Assembly (NCBI GenBank): GCA_902789245.1
Contig: CADAND010000001.1
Location: 124,001-188,000, forward strand
DNA length: 64,000 nt
Direction: 5' to 3'
DNA from: an uncultured Bacteroidia bacterium
GTDB lineage: Bacteria > Bacteroidota > Bacteroidia > Bacteroidales > UBA932
The position numbers and the translations under genes were made by a program. Positions 17,598 through 26,719 of this stretch are shown here, one piece after another; the stretch's first letter is position 1; each line of letters begins with the position of its first letter. The notes under the pieces were generated by a model. That model was given only the letters and a program-made list of their open reading frames with translations, ran no database searches and was not told the DNA's origin.

Positions 17598-19613
17598 TTA
17601 CCAGATATGGACGCGCTCGGCCTCCGGACGCCACATCGCATCGCCTTCCTGGATGCCGAAAGCATCGAAGAAGTAGCCGAAGTTGCGCAGGGTCACGTTC
17701 ACGCGGTTGTTGCCCAGCGAGTGGACGTCGAGCTTGGTCAGGCGGGCCTTCTCCTCATCGGTGATGTTCTGCGCCCAGACGCGGGCGTAGCCGAGGAAGA
17801 AGCGCTGCTCGGCGGTGAAGCCGTCGATCGGGGCGGGCACCTCGCCGTTCAGGGCGTTGTGCAGGGCCGTCCAGGCCACGCTCACGCCGCCGTGGTCGGC
17901 GATGTTCTCACCGAGGGTCAGGGCGCCGTTGGCCATCAGGCCCGGCACGATCTCCACTTCGTTGAACTGGTCCACGAGCACCTTGGTCTTCTCCACGAAG
18001 GCGGCGCGGTCCTCGGCGGTCCACCAGTTGTTCATGTTGCCGTCCTTGTCGAACAGGCTGCCCTGGTCGTCAAAGCCGTGGGTCATCTCGTGGCCGATCA
18101 CCACGCCGATGGCGCCGTAGTTCACGGCGTCGTCAGCCTCCGGGTTGAAGAACGGCGGCTGGAGGATACCGGCCGGGAAGCAGATCTCGTTGGTGGTCGG
18201 GTTGTAGTAGGCGTTGACCGTCTGCGGGGTCATGCCCCACTCGGTCGGATCCGTCGGCTTGCCGAGCTTGGACAGGTTGTCGGCCACGTACCAGGCGCTG
18301 GCGGCGCGCAGGTTCTCGTAGTAGCTCAGGGTCGGATCGACGGTGAGGGTGCTGTAGTCCTTCCACTTGTCCGGGTAGCCGATCTTCACGGTGAAGGCGG
18401 CGAGTTTCTCGCGGGCCTTGGCCTTGGTGGCGTCGGACATCCACTCCAGGGAGTCGATGTGCTGGCCGAGGGAGACCTGCAGGTTCTTCACCAGGTCGAG
18501 CATCTTCTGCTTGGAGCTCTCGGGGAAGAACTTGGCGACATACATCTGGCCGACGGCCTCGCCGAGGATGCTGTTAGGAACGCTCATGGCGCGCTTCCAG
18601 CGCGGTTTCTGCTCGGTGATGCCGCTCATCTGCGTGCTGAAGAAGTCGAAGCTGGCGGCATAGAAGTCGTCGGACAGGGAGCCGGCGGCGCTGCGGAGCA
18701 GCTGGCCGGCGAGGTAGTCCTTGAGGACCTCGATCTTGGTGTCCTTGAAGAGCTTGCTGAAGCCCTGGAAGTAAGACGGCTGCTCCACGATGATCTTGTC
18801 CAGGTCGATGGGGATGTTCATCGCCTCGCAGAAGGTCTTGAAGTCGAAGCCCGGATAGGCCTTGAAGATCTGGGCGGAGCTCATCGGGTTGTAGAGCTTC
18901 TCGACATCGCGGTTCTGGACGCTGGTCCAGGAGAACTGCGCGAGCTTGTCCTCGACGCCCGCGGCGTTGGCGGCGCGCTGCTCGGCGTTGTCCAGGCCCG
19001 CGAGGGCGAAGAGCTTGGCGAGCATCGCCTCATAGCCCTTGCGCAGCTCGGCGTTGGCCGCGTCCACATAGTAGTCGCGGTCGCCCATGCCGAGGCCGCC
19101 CTGGCCGAGGTAGAAGACCTGGGTCTTGCTGTCCATCAGGTCGGCGTCCACGCCGCCCCCGAAGAAGCCGCCCTCGCCGACGAGGTTCAGCGCTCCGAGG
19201 TGCGCGGCGAGCGCTTTCTTGTCCGCGACGGCGTACAGCTCGTCGAGGTACTTCTTGATCGGGGCGGCACCCTCCTCGTTGAGGCGGGTGGAATCAAGCC
19301 CCTGCTTGTACAGGTCGACGATCTTCTGGTCGATGGAACCCGGCTCCGGGTTCATGTTCGTCATCTCGGAGAACAGGGCGTTCAGGTCCTCGACGTTTTT
19401 CTCGCGGAGCACGTCGAAGGAGCCGAAGCGGGCGTATTCGGGTTTCAGGGGGTTCTTTGCCATCCAGCCACCGTTGGCGTACTGGAAGAAATCCGCACCG
19501 GGCGCCACGGTCAGGTCCATGTCGGTCGGATCCAGGGCCGGCGCCTTCGTTTCCTTGGGCTGGCAGGCCGCCAGCATCATCACAGGAATCATAACAACCA
19601 ATAACTTTTTCAT
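17598..19613 (-). CDS. pepO: M13-family zinc metallopeptidase (neprilysin-like), lipoprotein
   Basis: 671 residues. A lipoprotein signal (VMMLAACQ, Cys17) is followed by the helical M13 N-domain and the catalytic domain with HEMTH at 508-512 and the third zinc ligand Glu569 in ENIADHGG. NAYYNPTTNEICFPAGIL is also characteristic. It cleaves peptides of up to about 40 residues. It is probably anchored in the inner or outer membrane facing the periplasm. The permease gene follows after 4 bp. Confidence 0.95.
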   Translation of the reverse strand: MKKLLVVMIPVMMLAACQPKETKAPALDPTDMDLTVAPGADFFQYANGGWMAKNPLKPEYARFGSFDVLREKNVEDLNALFSEMTNMNPEPGSIDQKIVDLYKQGLDSTRLNEEGAAPIKKYLDELYAVADKKALAAHLGALNLVGEGGFFGGGVDADLMDSKTQVFYLGQGGLGMGDRDYYVDAANAELRKGYEAMLAKLFALAGLDNAEQRAANAAGVEDKLAQFSWTSVQNRDVEKLYNPMSSAQIFKAYPGFDFKTFCEAMNIPIDLDKIIVEQPSYFQGFSKLFKDTKIEVLKDYLAGQLLRSAAGSLSDDFYAASFDFFSTQMSGITEQKPRWKRAMSVPNSILGEAVGQMYVAKFFPESSKQKMLDLVKNLQVSLGQHIDSLEWMSDATKAKAREKLAAFTVKIGYPDKWKDYSTLTVDPTLSYYENLRAASAWYVADNLSKLGKPTDPTEWGMTPQTVNAYYNPTTNEICFPAGILQPPFFNPEADDAVNYGAIGVVIGHEMTHGFDDQGSLFDKDGNMNNWWTAEDRAAFVEKTKVLVDQFNEVEIVPGLMANGALTLGENIADHGGVSVAWTALHNALNGEVPAPIDGFTAEQRFFLGYARVWAQNITDEEKARLTKLDVHSLGNNRVNVTLRNFGYFFDAFGIQEGDAMWRPEAERVHIW

Positions 19614-19681
19614 ATCAAAAACTGTTAGTACATTTCAAAACAGACTGCGAATTTAAGGATTTTTCCGATATTTGCGGATAA

Positions 19682-20398
19682 ATGAATCAGAAAGCCATCG
19701 ATATCCTCCGGCGTTACGCCGTGGCCACCGTGGGGCTGATCTTCGTGGCGCTCGGCGTGGCGCTGTCGATCATCTCCAACCTCGGCACGGCTCCGCTGTC
19801 GTGTCCGGCCTACGTGCTGAACCTGCGCTGGCCGGCCCTGTCGGTGGGGACGTTCACGCTGTTGGTGAATACTTCCCTGATCATTATCCAGCTGGCGCTG
19901 TGGCGCCGGAAATTCCAGGCCCGCTTCCTGATGCAGATCGTGGCCTCGGCCCTGTTCGGCTACCTGATCGACGCGAGCCTCTGGGCGCTGTCCTGGCTGC
20001 ACCCGGCGACCTTCGGCGCCCGCCTGGGCCTGACGGTGCTGGCCGGGCTGGTGACCGCCTTCGGCGTGAGCATCGAAGTGGCGGCGAACGCCTGGATGCT
20101 GTCGGCCGAGATGACGGTGGCGGCGTTCAGCCAGGTGTTTCAAAAGCCTTTCGGCCCGGTCAAGGTGGTGATGGATTCGCTGATGGTGGTGATCGCGGCG
20201 GTGCTCTGCCTGGTCTTCTTCGGCGACCTGTTCGGTGCCGGGAAGTTCACCGGCCTGGCGGACCTGCTGCTGGCGCGCACGCCGGGCATCGTCATCGGTC
20301 TGGGAACGCTCCTGCTGGCGGTCCTGCCGGGCGCGATGATGCGCCTGACCGATCCGCTGGTGGCCCGCCTCAAGGGCAGATCCGGTAAAGGTGATTGA
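19682..20398 (+). CDS. YczE/YitT-like integral membrane protein
   Basis: 238 residues with five to six hydrophobic helices (TVGLIFVALGVALSII, LSVGTFTLLVNTSLIII, LGLTVLAGLVTAFGVSI, VMDSLMVVIAAVLCLVFF, IVIGLGTLLLAVLPGAMM). The SNLGTAPLSCPAYVL and GVSIEVAANAW patterns match the YczE/YyaS/YitT group of unknown function. Transport is plausible but unproven. It is monocistronic. Its last 29 bp overlap the convergent lytic transglycosylase gene. Confidence 0.75.
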   Translation: MNQKAIDILRRYAVATVGLIFVALGVALSIISNLGTAPLSCPAYVLNLRWPALSVGTFTLLVNTSLIIIQLALWRRKFQARFLMQIVASALFGYLIDASLWALSWLHPATFGARLGLTVLAGLVTAFGVSIEVAANAWMLSAEMTVAAFSQVFQKPFGPVKVVMDSLMVVIAAVLCLVFFGDLFGAGKFTGLADLLLARTPGIVIGLGTLLLAVLPGAMMRLTDPLVARLKGRSGKGD

Positions 20399-21404
20399 AC
20401 ACCTCCATCGTCCGCTCCACGTACACGCAGGTCTCCGTGCCCCGGAAGGGGCCCAGCTTCACGATTTCGTTTTCCATAAAACTTTCATCCCCCATTTGCG
20501 GCAGCACCTCGTTCACGATGTTGTCCCAGCTGCCGGTGTCCACGCCCAGGTGGCGTGCGAGGTTGATGACGTCGTCGATGCGCCCGATGCCGGCGTTGTA
20601 GCCCGCCAGGGCGTATTTGTAGCGTTCGTTGCGGTCGTCCGAGACGCTGTAGTAGCGCTTGATGAGCGAGGCGAGCGAGAGCGCGCCCGCGCGGATGTTC
20701 ATGTCCGGATCCAGCGGGTCCGTGACGCCGTAGCTCCTGGCGGTCTTGGGCATCATCTGCATCAGGCCCGTCGCGCCGCGAGAGGAGCGGGCCTCGATGT
20801 GGAAGCGCGACTCCTGGTACATCACGGCCGCCAGCAGATGCCAGTCCACTCCGGCGGAGTCGGCGTGGAGGCGGATCAGGCTGTCATAGGGGCTGATATA
20901 GGGACGCGGACGGCTCCGGTAGGGGTTGAAGCGGCGCAGGAAGGCCTCGCGGGTGGGGGCGCATTCCGGGGAAGCGTGCCAGGCGTCGATCCATTCGTTG
21001 AGTTCGTGCATGCCGGCATGCTCGTCGTGGCGCATCAGCCAGACGCTCATGCTGTCCACGGGGACGGAGACCAGCACGCTGTCCACGGACAGGCTGTCGC
21101 CCCAGGGGACGACGACGATGTCCACGACGCCGGCGCGCAGCGAGTCGAGGTAGGAGCTGTTGCGCCCGGTCAGGCAGATGTCGATCTCCTGGCCGTTGTC
21201 GGCGGCGAAGCGCTTCAGCAGATGGTAATGGTAGCCGATGATGAGGGCCCTGGAAGTGTCCGCGAGCGGAGCGAGCTCCAGCACGCCCCGGATGTGTTCA
21301 GGCTTCACGCGCGGCTCCGGACGGCGCGTGAAACGGATGGCGAGTGCCGCACCGGCGACCAGCGCCGCAGCGACAATCAGACAGACGGTCCCCTTGCGGA
21401 TCAT
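20370..21404 (-). CDS. MltF-like membrane-bound lytic transglycosylase
   Basis: 344 residues. An N-terminal anchor (VCLIVAAALVAGAALAI) leads to a substrate-binding-protein-like domain (about 40-160; LRAGVVDIVVVPW) and an SLT domain with catalytic Glu198 in YQESRFHIEARSSRGATGLMQMMP, plus GYNAGIGRIDD. It cleaves the MurNAc-GlcNAc bond, releasing 1,6-anhydromuropeptides. The ATG overlaps the porin stop by 4 bp. The MltF architecture is normally about 450-500 residues, so the sensor domain is short here. Confidence 0.88.
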   Translation of the reverse strand: MIRKGTVCLIVAAALVAGAALAIRFTRRPEPRVKPEHIRGVLELAPLADTSRALIIGYHYHLLKRFAADNGQEIDICLTGRNSSYLDSLRAGVVDIVVVPWGDSLSVDSVLVSVPVDSMSVWLMRHDEHAGMHELNEWIDAWHASPECAPTREAFLRRFNPYRSRPRPYISPYDSLIRLHADSAGVDWHLLAAVMYQESRFHIEARSSRGATGLMQMMPKTARSYGVTDPLDPDMNIRAGALSLASLIKRYYSVSDDRNERYKYALAGYNAGIGRIDDVINLARHLGVDTGSWDNIVNEVLPQMGDESFMENEIVKLGPFRGTETCVYVERTMEVFNHLYRICP

Positions 21405-23971
21405 CGGGAGGAGGATCTGAGGTCGGATCGGCTGCCGCCTCCGGCCGGTCTGCTGCCGGATTGGGCGTCCCTGCCCGACGACGAGGAGGCGCTCCTGTTG
21501 CGGGGCTGGGTGTAGAAGGGCCAGAACACGCCGAACTTCAGGCCGTCCATGCCGTTTTGCGTGACGATGTAACGGTCGGCGCTGAAGTAGTCGGGATGCA
21601 GCAGGGGCCAGCCCACGCCGGCGTTCTGGTACTTGATGAAGATACAGGCGCGCTTCCACTGCACGTTGACGAACACGTCGAACCAGGGGCCGTTGGTGTA
21701 GAGCCGCTCGGTCTGGTTGTGGAAGACGCCCAGGTTGGGATTCCAGGCGGGGGAATGCCAGGGCGTATTGTAATAGGCGTCTGCGCCTATCTGCATGGTC
21801 ATGACGTTCTGGCGCTGCTCGTTGCGCTGCACCACGAACTCGACGTAGTAGCGGAAATTGAAGGCGGCCAGGGGCAGCGGCAGGACATCGGGATTGGAGG
21901 AGTACTGCAGGAGCGCCCGGTGGTCGAGGTGCACGGGGCCGATCTTGAATTCCTTGCGCAACTGCGCGGAGAGCACGCTCATGGCCGGGCTGTTCTGCCG
22001 GATGATGCCGTCCGTGCCGTAGTAGAGGTTGCCGGCCAGCAGGGCGTAGCCCACGTCGGCCGACATGCGCCAGTAGGGGATGTCCAGCCGGCCCTGGATG
22101 CGGGTCGTGGAGATCTTGCTGAAAGCGTTGTCCCAGCTGTAGTGGTTGAGGTTGATGTGCTGCTGGTAGTACGTCGGGCTCTCCAGCGTGGTCTCGAAGT
22201 GGGCGCTCACGCTGATGGGGCTCTTGCGGGCCCGCCGGAAGGGGAAGAAGCGGAAGCCGGCGTTGGCTTGCACGCCGAAGTCACCGGCATCGTGGCCGAG
22301 CATCACGAAGCGCGCCTTGGCGTCCCACCAGGCCGTCTTGAACAGCTGGCCCTCCGCGCCGGCGTAGATGTAGAACGAATTCTCGACGTGCTTGAGCGGG
22401 CGCACGGCGCAGCTGTCGTAGTAGTGCTTGAGGTAGTCGCCCACGCCCACGTCGAGGCGGGAGACCACGCCGTCGCTGGACCAGGGCTGGAGGCGGATGT
22501 ACAGCTTGTTGTCCAGACGCATCACGCGCAGCGAGTCGGCGCTCGACCGCCCGTAGCGGAAGACGTCGTTGTAGAGCGCGGCACCGAACTCGTCGTTGAT
22601 GTCGTCGGTGTACATGCGGGTGTAGGTGGAGAATTCGGTACTGTGGCCGATGAAGGCCGTCGTGATGTCGCGGTTGAGCCCTTCGGGGTCATATTCGTAG
22701 GTGCTGTCGCGGCGGGCGCGCATCTTCTCGATGAAGGTGAACGGGATGCGCAGCTGCTGGTCGAGGAAGACGGTATTCTTCTTGATCTTGGATTGGGCGT
22801 CCAGGAGGTTGACCTTGATGTCGCGGGAGTCCACGGTGGTGTCCCGGATCATGCCGATGTCCCGCATGCCGCCGTTCTCCTGGCGCCGGACCATGTTGTA
22901 GATGTAGCCGGCGTGTGCGGTGTAGCGCTTGCCCAGATAGTTGACCTGCACCACGCCCGTCTTGTTGACGGTCTCTTCCCGGTCCAGGATGCCCCCGCCG
23001 CCGTAGCGGTCGAAGAGCAGGGCGAAATTGAAGGCCGGCGTGATGTTCTGGGTCGTGAAGAGGTGCAGGTTGTCCGACTCCTTGGCCGACTTGGCGAAGA
23101 GGGTGCCGAAGTAGGCGAGCTCGGTGTAGGGGACCTTGGTGTTGTAGTGCGGCAGGGTGCGGTGCGAGTAGCTCCAGGACTCCTGCGCGTCATAGAATTC
23201 CACGCCTTCGTCGCTCTTGCGCTGGAACCAGTTGTAGTGCTGTACCGGCGAGCCGGCCACACCCAGCCAGGTGGCGTTGACGTCGCTGCGCTGGAAGGCG
23301 TAGTCGTGGAAGCGGTAGTTGTAGCTGGTGTCGGGGACGGCGGCGTTCATCTTGCCGAAGTCCGGGTCGCGCGTCCAGGAGACGAGGCGCTTGTAGTAGA
23401 GCGAATCGGGCAGGGCGTAGGTCTCGAGGATGCGCGGGGTCGTCTCCGCGATGCTGTCGCGGATGTTCTTGCGCTCGTCCCGGACCTTTTTCAGCGAGTC
23501 GGCCCGCGCCAGCTTGTACTGGATGCGCTGCTCGGTGTCGTATTTCTTGCGCTCCTGCTTGGAGAGCCCGGCGTACCAGGCTTCGAAGGCCGCCTTGGCC
23601 CGGGCCGTGGAGTCGGCCAGGTAGATGGAGTCGAGCTTGTCCCACATCGTGCTGTCCAGCAGGGCTTTGAGCGAGTCGCGGGGGCTCAGCCGCGGGGGGA
23701 GCGTGTCAGTGGCGAGGGCGAGCGTGTCCGCGAGCTCCCCGCCGCCGGTGGTGTCGCGCACCGTGATTTCTTCCAGCGACAGCGTGCGGCGCAGCTTGTA
23801 GCCCGCCACGGGATAGATGACCGTGTCCTGCACCGGATTCACATAAGGATTCCCGGCTCCATGGTAGTCATTCCGGGCTTGACCCGGAATCCCCTGTCCG
23901 AGTCCGAAAATCCCGGTGGCGGCGAAAGCCGTCACGGCCACGGGAAACGCTATGCGTGACAAAAGATTCAC
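21401..23971 (-). CDS. Putative porin (Porin_10 type) with a repeat-encoded insert near the N-terminus
   Basis: About 856 residues. After a signal-like segment (SRIAFPVAVTAFAATGIF) and a lysine/arginine-rich helical region (about 95-165), the remainder alternates aromatic beta strands as in large Bacteroidota porins (YNWFQRKSDEGVEFYDAQES, YTAHAGYIYNMVRRQENGG), ending in WPFYTQPRN. It probably sits in the outer membrane. No ATG is available near the 5' end; I chose GTG at 23971 because it lies 6 nt after a good promoter. TTG 23962 or 23980 are alternatives. Residues about 26-35 (IPGQARNDYH) are encoded by a palindromic repeat. The gene is followed by mltF, overlapping by 4 bp. Confidence 0.78.
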   Translation of the reverse strand: MNLLSRIAFPVAVTAFAATGIFGLGQGIPGQARNDYHGAGNPYVNPVQDTVIYPVAGYKLRRTLSLEEITVRDTTGGGELADTLALATDTLPPRLSPRDSLKALLDSTMWDKLDSIYLADSTARAKAAFEAWYAGLSKQERKKYDTEQRIQYKLARADSLKKVRDERKNIRDSIAETTPRILETYALPDSLYYKRLVSWTRDPDFGKMNAAVPDTSYNYRFHDYAFQRSDVNATWLGVAGSPVQHYNWFQRKSDEGVEFYDAQESWSYSHRTLPHYNTKVPYTELAYFGTLFAKSAKESDNLHLFTTQNITPAFNFALLFDRYGGGGILDREETVNKTGVVQVNYLGKRYTAHAGYIYNMVRRQENGGMRDIGMIRDTTVDSRDIKVNLLDAQSKIKKNTVFLDQQLRIPFTFIEKMRARRDSTYEYDPEGLNRDITTAFIGHSTEFSTYTRMYTDDINDEFGAALYNDVFRYGRSSADSLRVMRLDNKLYIRLQPWSSDGVVSRLDVGVGDYLKHYYDSCAVRPLKHVENSFYIYAGAEGQLFKTAWWDAKARFVMLGHDAGDFGVQANAGFRFFPFRRARKSPISVSAHFETTLESPTYYQQHINLNHYSWDNAFSKISTTRIQGRLDIPYWRMSADVGYALLAGNLYYGTDGIIRQNSPAMSVLSAQLRKEFKIGPVHLDHRALLQYSSNPDVLPLPLAAFNFRYYVEFVVQRNEQRQNVMTMQIGADAYYNTPWHSPAWNPNLGVFHNQTERLYTNGPWFDVFVNVQWKRACIFIKYQNAGVGWPLLHPDYFSADRYIVTQNGMDGLKFGVFWPFYTQPRNRSASSSSGRDAQSGSRPAGGGSRSDLRSSSR
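23867..23894. repeat. GTCATTCC-family palindromic repeat inside the porin gene
   Basis: GTCATTCCGGGCTTGACCCG followed by GAATCCCC; arms ATTCCGGG and CCCGGAAT. Read in the gene's frame it encodes IPGQARNDY just after the signal peptide. The same repeat recurs at 27683-27709. Confidence 0.85.
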
Positions 23972-23977
23972 AACCCA

Positions 23978-24008
23978 CAAAGTTAACCACTTTTAGGGGA
24001 TTCTCAAA
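23978..24008 (-). promoter_or_regulatory. Promoter of porin-mltF
   Basis: Minus strand TTTG (24008-24005), 19 nt, TAACTTTG (23985-23978): both boxes match the Bacteroidota consensus. The predicted transcript starts at about 23974, only a few bases before the GTG at 23971. The promoter sits at the very end of murU. Confidence 0.72.
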
Positions 24009-24732
24009 AAGTGGCCCTCTGCGCCTCCGCCAGTTTCTCCGGGCTGCCGATGTCAATCATGTGCAGGTCCGGGGCCACGACGCCGCGGATGGTGCCGGCG
24101 GCGCACTCGGAGAGGTAAAAATCGATGATGGAGAACTGATCCGGCCAGGCGGCCATTTTTGCGAAGACCGCATCGGAAACGATGTGGATGCCGCAGAAGG
24201 AGTAGCGGCGGTATTTCGTTGGGTCGAAGTCCGGCAGGTACGGACTCTTGACCTCGCCCGTGCTGGTGCGCATCCAGCCCGCGAGCCGCATCTGCTCGTC
24301 GAAGAGCAGGCAGCGGTCGGCGGGCGCGTCGGTGAGCAGCAGGGTGGCGAGGTACTCCGGCGCGTCCTGCGCGAGGAACCAGCGCACGTCCAGGTCGCTC
24401 AGGATGTCCACGTTGTGCACGAGGAAGCGCCCCTGGGCCGAGCGGAGCAGCGGCGCGGCGCGCTTGATGCCGCCGCCGGTCTCCAGCGGCCCGTCCGGCT
24501 CGCGCGAGACGGCCACGGGCGCGCCGAAATCATTTTCCGACAGGTATTTCTCAATCTGCTCCGCGTAGTGGTGCACGTTCACGACGAAGGAGTCGATCCC
24601 CGCGTCGCGCAGCTTGGTCAGCACGCGCCCGAGCATCGGCACGCCCCGCACGGGGACGAGCGCCTTGGGCATCGTGTCCGTCAGCGGGCGGAGCCGGGTT
24701 CCGAGCCCGGCGGCGAAGACCATCGCTCTCAT
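24004..24732 (-). CDS. murU: Nucleotidyltransferase, probable MurNAc-1-phosphate uridylyltransferase
   Basis: 242 residues. The N-terminal MRAMVFAAGLGTRLRPLT with PKALVPV is the NTP-binding signature of sugar-1-phosphate nucleotidyltransferases; FLVHNVDILSDLD supplies the metal-binding Asp, and DIGSPEKLAEA is near the end. The size and the overlap (4 bp) with a sugar kinase match the AmgK-MurU pair, which makes UDP-MurNAc from recycled MurNAc and bypasses MurA/MurB. Mannose-1-phosphate guanylyltransferase is the main alternative. The context favours MurU. Confidence 0.75.
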   Translation of the reverse strand: MRAMVFAAGLGTRLRPLTDTMPKALVPVRGVPMLGRVLTKLRDAGIDSFVVNVHHYAEQIEKYLSENDFGAPVAVSREPDGPLETGGGIKRAAPLLRSAQGRFLVHNVDILSDLDVRWFLAQDAPEYLATLLLTDAPADRCLLFDEQMRLAGWMRTSTGEVKSPYLPDFDPTKYRRYSFCGIHIVSDAVFAKMAAWPDQFSIIDFYLSECAAGTIRGVVAPDLHMIDIGSPEKLAEAQRATF

Positions 24733-25757
24733 AGCGCCACCTCCATGCCGGGCAGGATGGTCCTGCCGTCCCAGTCGTTCGCGAGCCGCTGCAGCGTCTC
24801 CGTCAGGTAGGGGTAGCGCGCGAAGGGCTCGGCGGTCAGTTCGCGCAGGCAGCCCAATGCCGTCGGGATGCAGTCGAGGAAGAGCTGCTTGCGCTCGATC
24901 AGGCCGCGGAAGCCGTAGGCTCCCGTCTCCTGCAGCAGGCGCACCAGCGTGAGCAGGCGATAGCGGCGGTAGAAATCCTGCTCGTCCACCGGACGGAAGG
25001 CGTCCAGCGCGCGCAGGTAAACGCCCTCCAGTTCGCGCCGCAGCGCGGGGGAGAAGTGCGTGCCCGCATTCCAGAGGAACGACGCGAGGTCGTACTGCAC
25101 CGGTCCGCGGCGGCCGCCCTGGAAGTCGATGAAGCAGGGCTCGCCGTCCCGGATCATCACGTTGCGCGCCTGGAAGTCGCGGTACATGAAGGTCTCTCCT
25201 TCGAAGTCGAGCGCGTCCGCGCGCAGGCGGTCGAAGTCGTCCTGCAGGCGGATCTCGTTGAATTCCAGGCCTGTGAGCTTGAGAAAATCGTATTTGAAAT
25301 AATTCAGGTCGAAGTCCACCATCCGGGCGTTGAATTCCCGGTCGGGGAAGCAGACGCTCCAGTCCATCCCCGCGCCGACCTTGAACTGCACGGCGGGCAG
25401 CAGGGCCACGGTGTCGTGCAGCCAGTCCAGCTGCTCCTGGGTGAAGGAGCCGTCCGCCAGGGCGGGCCTGAGGAGCTCGAAGAGCTGCCCGTCGCCCAGG
25501 TCCTCCATCAGGTAGGCCATGCCGTCCGGCGACACGCCGTACACGGCGGGGGCGTGGAGCCCGTGCGCGCAGAACTGCGCGTCCAGCGCGAGGAAGGCGC
25601 GGTTCTCCGCCGGATTCGTGCCGATGCAGCCGATCACGGTGCCTTCCGCGCCGGCCATCCGGTAATACTTCCTTGCGCTGCCCGACAGGGGCAGGAGTTC
25701 GGTTGTGTCCGGCTCTGCGCCGGACCAGTCGCGGTAGAGTTGAAGAAGTCTATGCAT
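24729..25757 (-). CDS. amgK: Aminoglycoside-phosphotransferase-fold kinase, probable anomeric MurNAc/GlcNAc kinase
   Basis: 342 residues from ATG 25757 (an in-frame ATG at 25772 is possible but overlaps mscS further). The kinase fold is seen in AYLMEDLGDGQLFELL, the catalytic loop YRDFQARNVMI and metal-binding CFIDFQGGRRGP. AmgK phosphorylates MurNAc or GlcNAc at C1. The next gene, overlapping by 4 bp, is the matching nucleotidyltransferase. This order is known from Pseudomonas and is reported in Bacteroidota such as Tannerella. mscS overlaps its start by 8 bp. Confidence 0.78.
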   Translation of the reverse strand: MHRLLQLYRDWSGAEPDTTELLPLSGSARKYYRMAGAEGTVIGCIGTNPAENRAFLALDAQFCAHGLHAPAVYGVSPDGMAYLMEDLGDGQLFELLRPALADGSFTQEQLDWLHDTVALLPAVQFKVGAGMDWSVCFPDREFNARMVDFDLNYFKYDFLKLTGLEFNEIRLQDDFDRLRADALDFEGETFMYRDFQARNVMIRDGEPCFIDFQGGRRGPVQYDLASFLWNAGTHFSPALRRELEGVYLRALDAFRPVDEQDFYRRYRLLTLVRLLQETGAYGFRGLIERKQLFLDCIPTALGCLRELTAEPFARYPYLTETLQRLANDWDGRTILPGMEVAL

Positions 25758-26682
25758 GGTGTACGTGGACATCCATCTGCGGGAAGGGGAACTTGATTCC
25801 GGCCTTCGGGAGTTCCGTATAGATACGTTCGTTGAGGTCGAACTGGGCGGGCCAGTAGTCTTCCCCCTTCACCCACACCCGGACGATGAAGCCCACGGAG
25901 CTGTCGGAGAGCTTCTGTACGGCCACGAACGGGTCGGCCGCTCCCGGTGTCTTCGTGTCAAGGATGCGCGGGTCCTCCCGCACGATTCCGAGCAGGGCCT
26001 CCCTGCACGCAGCTGCGTCCGTGCCGTATTCCACGCTCACGGGGAGATCGATCCTGCGCAGCGGGAAGCTGCTGTAGTTGACGATGTTGCCGTTGGACAG
26101 CGCGCCGTTCGGCAGGACCACCCGGCGGTTGTCGACCGTGACCAGGTGCGTGCCTACGATGGTGACTTCGGCCACGACTCCGGCGTAGCCCTGGGCTTCG
26201 ATGTAATCGCCTGCCTTGAAGGGCTTGAAGACCATCAGCATCAGCCCGCCGGCAAAATTCTGCACCGTGCCGCTCAGCGCCATGCCGAGGGCCATGCCGC
26301 CCGCCGCGAGCAGGGCGGCGAGGGAGGTGGTGTTGACGCCCAGCGTCCCGATGAGCACGACGATCAGCAGGATGCTCAGGGTCACGGACACGAAGCTGGA
26401 GATGAACGTGGCCATCGCCCGGTCGGTCTGCTTGTGGCTGAAATAACGCTGCAGTGCATGCTTGATCCGCTTGATCAGCCATGCCCCGATGAAATACAGG
26501 ATGAGGGCCAGGATGACCTTGATGCCGAATTGGAGGGCGTCCTGGCCGAGTTTCTCCAGCGCGGTCGCCGGATCTTTGACCAGCATTTCATTGAACTGGC
26601 TCACGGCCGCCTTGGCGGAATCCGCCCGCTCGACGATCTGGTCGGGGGAGATGGGAACAGCTTGAAGGATAGATGACATCAT
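25750..26682 (-). CDS. mscS: MscS-family mechanosensitive channel
   Basis: 310 residues. The helices are IKVILALILYFIGAWLI (about 55-71), FISSFVSVTLSILLIVVLIG (about 93-112) and the pore helix SLAALLAAGGMALGMALSGTVQNFAGG (about 119-145), with GDYIEAQGYAGVVAEVTIVGTH starting the beta domain. MscS channels open under membrane tension during osmotic downshock. The start is ATG 26682 or 26679; the former lies 6 nt after a -7 box. It overlaps amgK by 8 bp, so a cell-envelope-stress operon is suggested. Confidence 0.93.
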   Translation of the reverse strand: MMSSILQAVPISPDQIVERADSAKAAVSQFNEMLVKDPATALEKLGQDALQFGIKVILALILYFIGAWLIKRIKHALQRYFSHKQTDRAMATFISSFVSVTLSILLIVVLIGTLGVNTTSLAALLAAGGMALGMALSGTVQNFAGGLMLMVFKPFKAGDYIEAQGYAGVVAEVTIVGTHLVTVDNRRVVLPNGALSNGNIVNYSSFPLRRIDLPVSVEYGTDAAACREALLGIVREDPRILDTKTPGAADPFVAVQKLSDSSVGFIVRVWVKGEDYWPAQFDLNERIYTELPKAGIKFPFPQMDVHVHHA

Positions 26683-26688
26683 AGACTA

Positions 26689-26715
26689 CAAATATACGAG
26701 TTTTTCTTAACTTTG
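26689..26715. promoter_or_regulatory. Divergent -7 boxes of mscS and rsmG
   Basis: Minus strand TATATTTG (26696-26689), 6 nt before the mscS ATG. Plus strand TAACTTTG (26708-26715), 4 nt before the rsmG GTG. Both imply transcripts with almost no 5' leader. No clear -33 box is visible for either. Confidence 0.55.
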
Positions 26716-26719
26716 CAGT

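Noticed and set aside
21344-23959. 871-codon open frame on the plus strand opposite the porin gene
   Set aside because: Val/Ala/Glu-rich shadow without hydrophobic or catalytic pattern; the minus strand encodes a convincing porin.
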